Shown here: piece by piece, positions 14,935 through 17,504 of the stretch
Numbering within the stretch: the stretch's first letter is position 1
Layout of the letters: every line of letters begins with the position of its first letter
Source of the DNA: RGIG8748 sp045545635
GTDB taxonomy: Bacteria; Bacillota; Clostridia; UMGS1810
Assembly (NCBI GenBank): GCA_045545635.1
Contig: JAZQBI010000238.1
Coordinates: 1 to 17,504, forward strand
DNA length: 17,504 nucleotides
Direction: 5' to 3'
Position numbers and translations under genes: made by a program
Notes under the pieces: model-generated
Told to the model about the DNA's origin: nothing
The model's database searches: none
What the model saw: only the letters and a program-made list of their open reading frames with translations

Positions 14935-15768
14935 TTATATCATAAGCTCGTTTACTCTTTCCAGAGCTTCGCACACCTGTTCATGTCTTATTATGGAGAG
15001 GAACTTTTCTTCTATGGTAAGAGCAATGCCATAGTATTTTCTGGCTTCTGCCATTTCGCCTTTTCTTTCCAGAATTGTTGCATAGTTGTAGTATGCTTCC
15101 AGAAATTCGGGATTTTGGGGGATAAGCTCCTCATAGATTTTTTCTGCTTCGTCTATTCTTCCAAGTTCTATATATGCCTGACCGAGATTATCACGGCTGA
15201 CCAAGTCCTTTTCGCTGTATTCCACACCCTCGGAAGCAATCTTTGCCGCTTCTTCAAATTCCTTGTTAAGAAGATAGAAACTTGCCAGAGAAGCATAAAG
15301 GCCTGAAGTCCTGTAGCCTTCTTCATAGAGGTTTTCCAATTCCACAATGGCTGCGTTAAGGTCTCCTCTCTTCCATGTGATGAGTGCACGGTTAAACTCG
15401 GATGCCTTGATGTCTGCATCCTTAAGCACATGCTTGCCAAGTACAAGTGCCTTATTTATAACATTTTCCGCATCGTCAAGCTTGCCGTTACGCAGAAGTA
15501 TATAGCCGTAAAGAAGCTGATAGTTTGGGTTAAGTTTGCGGGTTTTGTATGCCCATCCAAGAACAGTAAGTCCTCTCTGACGGTTTTTTCCATACACTCT
15601 GGCACCTATGAACATAAGTACCGTTGCACGGAAAAATATTGCCGAAATGAGATATCCTATAACCAGTACCCCGATTGTGATAAGAGGTTTTCCGTAGCCG
15701 GAAGCAATCCATGCTGCAAGGGGCGGAAGAAAAATTCCTGCCAGTCCTTTTAAAAATGTTTTCATCAT
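14935..15768 (-). CDS. Membrane-anchored TPR-repeat protein
   Basis: The 277-residue product has two hydrophobic N-terminal segments (about 5-22 and 28-53), then a soluble part built of tetratricopeptide-type helical pairs (about 80-270). The clearest units are NYQLLYGYILLRNGKLDDAE, VSRDNLGQAYIELGRIDEAE and LEAYYNYATILERKGEMAEA. Such repeats form protein-protein scaffolds; no catalytic motif is seen and the partner is unknown. Two adjacent ATG codons start the gene (15768 and 15765) behind AAGGA. It sits 15 bp after yifB and 13 bp before the LarC-like gene, so it belongs to the operon. The hairpin topology would probably leave the TPR domain cytoplasmic (inference). Confidence 0.85.
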   Translation of the reverse strand: MMKTFLKGLAGIFLPPLAAWIASGYGKPLITIGVLVIGYLISAIFFRATVLMFIGARVYGKNRQRGLTVLGWAYKTRKLNPNYQLLYGYILLRNGKLDDAENVINKALVLGKHVLKDADIKASEFNRALITWKRGDLNAAIVELENLYEEGYRTSGLYASLASFYLLNKEFEEAAKIASEGVEYSEKDLVSRDNLGQAYIELGRIDEAEKIYEELIPQNPEFLEAYYNYATILERKGEMAEARKYYGIALTIEEKFLSIIRHEQVCEALERVNELMI

Positions 15769-15783
15769 AACAAAGTTCCTTTC

Positions 15784-17322
15784 TCAGTTAAACCAGAATT
15801 TTTTATCGAGGCTTCTGTAACCGATAGCCTCGGCAATGTGCTTTGTCTCGATATCTTCGCATCCGTCAAGGTCGGCTATTGTCCTTGCCACCTTGAGTAT
15901 GCGGTTATGAGCTCTTGCCGAAAGTCCCAGATTTTCAAAAGCCGCATGAAGAATCATTTTGCCCTCTTCTTTTATTTTGCAATGCTCTTCCATAAGGGCA
16001 CTTGTAAGCTGAGCATTGCAGTATATACCGCTTTCTTTGTATCTTTGGAGCTGAATTTTCCTTGCTTTATCCACACGGGCACGAATGCTTTCAGAGCTTT
16101 CGCCCACGGCAGAAGCGGAAATTTCATCGTACTTAACGGACGGAACCTCTATGTGGAGGTCAAATCGGTCAAGCATAGGTCCTGACACCTTGCCGAGATA
16201 GCTCTGTATCTGGGACGGTGTGCAGGTGCACTCCCTTGTTTCGTCTCCGTAGTAGCCGCATTTGCAGGGGTTCATACTTGCAACCAGCATAACAGAGCTT
16301 GGGAACACGCAGGTTCCTGCCACTCTTGATACGGTAAATTCTCCGTCCTCTATGGGCTGTCTCATAGCTTCCATGGCGTCCTTGCGGAATTCGGGAAATT
16401 CGTCAAGAAAAAGTACCCCCCTGTGAGCTAGGCTGATTTCCCCCGGCTTTGGCACTGCACCGCCGCCCGTCAGGGCAACACCGGAGGCTGTATGGTGAGG
16501 ACTGCGGAAAGGCCGTCTTGTTATTACAGGGACATCCTTGGGAAGCTTGCCTGCTACGGAATATATCTTTGTCACCTCAAGGATTTCCTCAAAGGACATA
16601 TCCGGAAGTATGGATGGAAGTCTCTTGGCAAGCATTGTTTTGCCCGAACCGGGAGAGCCTACCATAAGGATATTGTGACCGCCTGCTGCGGCAATTTCCA
16701 TAGCTCTTTTGGCTGCCTGCTGTCCTTTTACATCGCAGAAATCCGGATAGGATTCCCTTGAATTGCCAAAAAGACTTTCTATATCCGCCCTGTAAGGTTC
16801 AATTTCATTTTCACCGCGAAGATGAGATACCGCCTCCCTGAGATTGGAAGCGCCAAATGCCTTTATCCCCTCTGCAACGGAAGCCTCAAAGGCATTGTCC
16901 ACACCCACAAGAATTTTGCCGTAGCCCATCTGCCTTGCAGAAATAGCCGTAGGGAGCACTCCGTTTGCATAACGGATAGTACCGTCCAGTGCCAGCTCGC
17001 CCATTATTATGTAGCCGTCACAGGCATTGGGAGCAATCTGTCCCGATGCCGCAAGAATTGCCATGCAAATAGGAAGATCCAGAGATATGCCCTCTTTTTT
17101 CATGTTTGCAGGGGCAAGATTTATTACTATTTTCTTTTGAGGGAGAGTGAGCCCGCTGTTTTTTATGGCGGATTTTATCCTCTCCTTGGACTCCTTGACT
17201 GCAGTATCGGCAAGCCCGACAATATCTATTCCCGGAAGCCCCTGAACAAGGTCTGCTTCCACTTCTATAATATAGCCGTCAATACCTGTAAGACCGCATG
17301 ATTTCACTTTTGCAAGTGCCAT
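15784..17322 (-). CDS. yifB: YifB/ComM-family Mg-chelatase-like AAA+ ATPase
   Basis: The 512 residues show a Lon-protease-like (S5/S16 fold) N-terminal domain (about 20-150), then an AAA+ module: Walker A GSPGSGKT (222-229), Walker B GVLFLDEF (302-309), a Cys cluster CKCGYYGDETRECTC (353-367) probably binding zinc, LDRFDLHIEV (384-393), and a C-terminal lid domain (about 430-512) with SARAHNRILKVARTIADL. ComM, the characterised member, is a helicase promoting branch migration during natural transformation; function in Clostridia is not established, and Mg chelatase activity is not expected. ATG 17322 has AGGAG six bases upstream. It is the first gene of the six-gene leftward operon, with an extended -10 promoter just upstream. 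Confidence 0.95.
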   Translation of the reverse strand: MALAKVKSCGLTGIDGYIIEVEADLVQGLPGIDIVGLADTAVKESKERIKSAIKNSGLTLPQKKIVINLAPANMKKEGISLDLPICMAILAASGQIAPNACDGYIIMGELALDGTIRYANGVLPTAISARQMGYGKILVGVDNAFEASVAEGIKAFGASNLREAVSHLRGENEIEPYRADIESLFGNSRESYPDFCDVKGQQAAKRAMEIAAAGGHNILMVGSPGSGKTMLAKRLPSILPDMSFEEILEVTKIYSVAGKLPKDVPVITRRPFRSPHHTASGVALTGGGAVPKPGEISLAHRGVLFLDEFPEFRKDAMEAMRQPIEDGEFTVSRVAGTCVFPSSVMLVASMNPCKCGYYGDETRECTCTPSQIQSYLGKVSGPMLDRFDLHIEVPSVKYDEISASAVGESSESIRARVDKARKIQLQRYKESGIYCNAQLTSALMEEHCKIKEEGKMILHAAFENLGLSARAHNRILKVARTIADLDGCEDIETKHIAEAIGYRSLDKKFWFN

Positions 17323-17363
17323 AAATTTCTCCTGTCAGTTGTAATTTTAGTATACATATTAGC

Positions 17364-17392
17364 ATTATAACATATAAATATCATATTTTCCA
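17364..17392 (-). promoter_or_regulatory. Promoter of the yifB-to-mutS2 operon
   Basis: On the minus strand a consensus TATAAT (17364-17369) is preceded by TGT, giving a perfect extended -10 element. The -35 position at 17-bp spacing (17387-17392) reads TGGAAA, a weak match, as often tolerated with an extended -10. Transcription would start near 17357, about 35 bases before the yifB ATG. Confidence 0.65.
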
Positions 17393-17401
17393 CAGTTTTT
17401 T

Positions 17402-17427
17402 CAAAAATGTATTTCATTTTTGTAACA
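17402..17427. repeat. Inverted repeat CAAAAATG/CATTTTTG followed by TAACA
   Basis: CAAAAATG (17402-17409) and CATTTTTG (17415-17422) are perfect 8-bp arms with a 5-nt spacer. The element lies between two divergent promoters and matches the layout at 8670-8694. Confidence 0.45.
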
Positions 17428-17433
17428 GTTACA
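17421..17433. promoter_or_regulatory. Perfect palindrome TGTAACAGTTACA, possible operator
   Basis: TGTAAC and GTTACA flank a single A, a perfect 6+1+6 inverted repeat. It lies 9 bp upstream of the -35 of the rightward promoter and within the divergent control region. The shape fits a dimeric helix-turn-helix regulator; I cannot name one. It overlaps the right end of the preceding inverted repeat. Confidence 0.5.
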
Positions 17434-17442
17434 GCGGTTTTG

Positions 17443-17471
17443 TTGACTTTTTTTTGATAGAATGCAATAAT
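17443..17471 (+). promoter_or_regulatory. Strong rightward promoter at the window edge
   Basis: -35 TTGACT (17443-17448), a 17-bp spacer and -10 AATAAT (17466-17471) are each one base from the sigma-A consensus. TGC before the -10 adds an extended -10. The transcript would start near 17478, about 22 bases before the ATG at 17500. Confidence 0.75.
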
Positions 17472-17499
17472 TATAGAAATTAATGATATTGGAGGGCAT

Positions 17500-17504
17500 A
17501 TGCA
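17500..17504 (+). CDS. Start of a rightward gene cut off by the window end
   Basis: Only ATGCA is visible. The call rests on GGAGGG at 17491-17496 just before the ATG and a strong promoter with a suitable transcription start upstream. The spacing to the ATG is short (about 4 bases), so a start slightly further downstream is possible. Nothing can be said of the product. Confidence 0.5.

Noticed and set aside
1..17504. Mobile element, prophage or defence island
   Set aside because: No transposase, integrase, toxin-antitoxin, restriction or phage-like product is encoded; the genes are housekeeping or surface functions in compact operons.

Overview
The window reads as chromosomal DNA from an anaerobic, low-to-moderate GC Firmicute of the class Clostridia (inference). 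The signs are strong AAGGAGG-type ribosome binding sites, MutS2 with a C-terminal Smr domain, a Firmicute-type RluA-family enzyme, and an S-layer-homology (SLH) protein alongside a CsaB-type pyruvyltransferase. I see no rRNA, tRNA, CRISPR array, transposase, integrase or phage gene.

Layout. (1) Positions 1-166 are non-coding and rich in inverted repeats, downstream of uvrA. (2) A leftward uvrB-uvrA operon (4936 to 167) encodes two parts of the nucleotide excision repair excinuclease; its extended -10 promoter lies at 4971-4999. (3) Diverging from it is a rightward pair: a branched-chain aminotransferase (ilvE, 5128-6153) and a pyridoxal/pyridoxamine kinase (pdxK, 6175-7020), ending in a terminator shared with the convergent gene. 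(4) A leftward monocistronic gene encodes a secreted SLH-domain protein (7073-8560) with two 21-residue Cys/Asp-rich repeats; it has its own promoter. (5) A 254-bp intergenic region holds a long near-perfect hairpin and several TTGTAA motifs. (6) A tight leftward six-gene operon (17322 to 8815) runs yifB, TPR membrane protein, short LarC-like protein, RluA-family pseudouridine synthase, glycosyltransferase-CsaB fusion, mutS2. (7) At the right edge a divergent, promoter-bearing rightward gene begins at 17500 and is cut off.

How the genes fit together. UvrB and UvrA act together in DNA damage recognition. IlvE needs pyridoxal phosphate, which the PdxK product makes. CsaB-type enzymes pyruvylate the cell-wall polymer that SLH domains bind, so the GT-CsaB fusion and the SLH protein are likely modifier and client of one cell-surface anchoring system, although they are separate transcription units.

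Most of the window is housekeeping. The points I find most worth attention are the Cys/Asp repeat, whose two copies are identical in protein but differ by 14 synonymous base changes; the glycosyltransferase-pyruvyltransferase fusion next to an SLH client; the shortened LarC-like protein lacking family motifs; and a shared inverted-repeat element in two separate intergenic regions.
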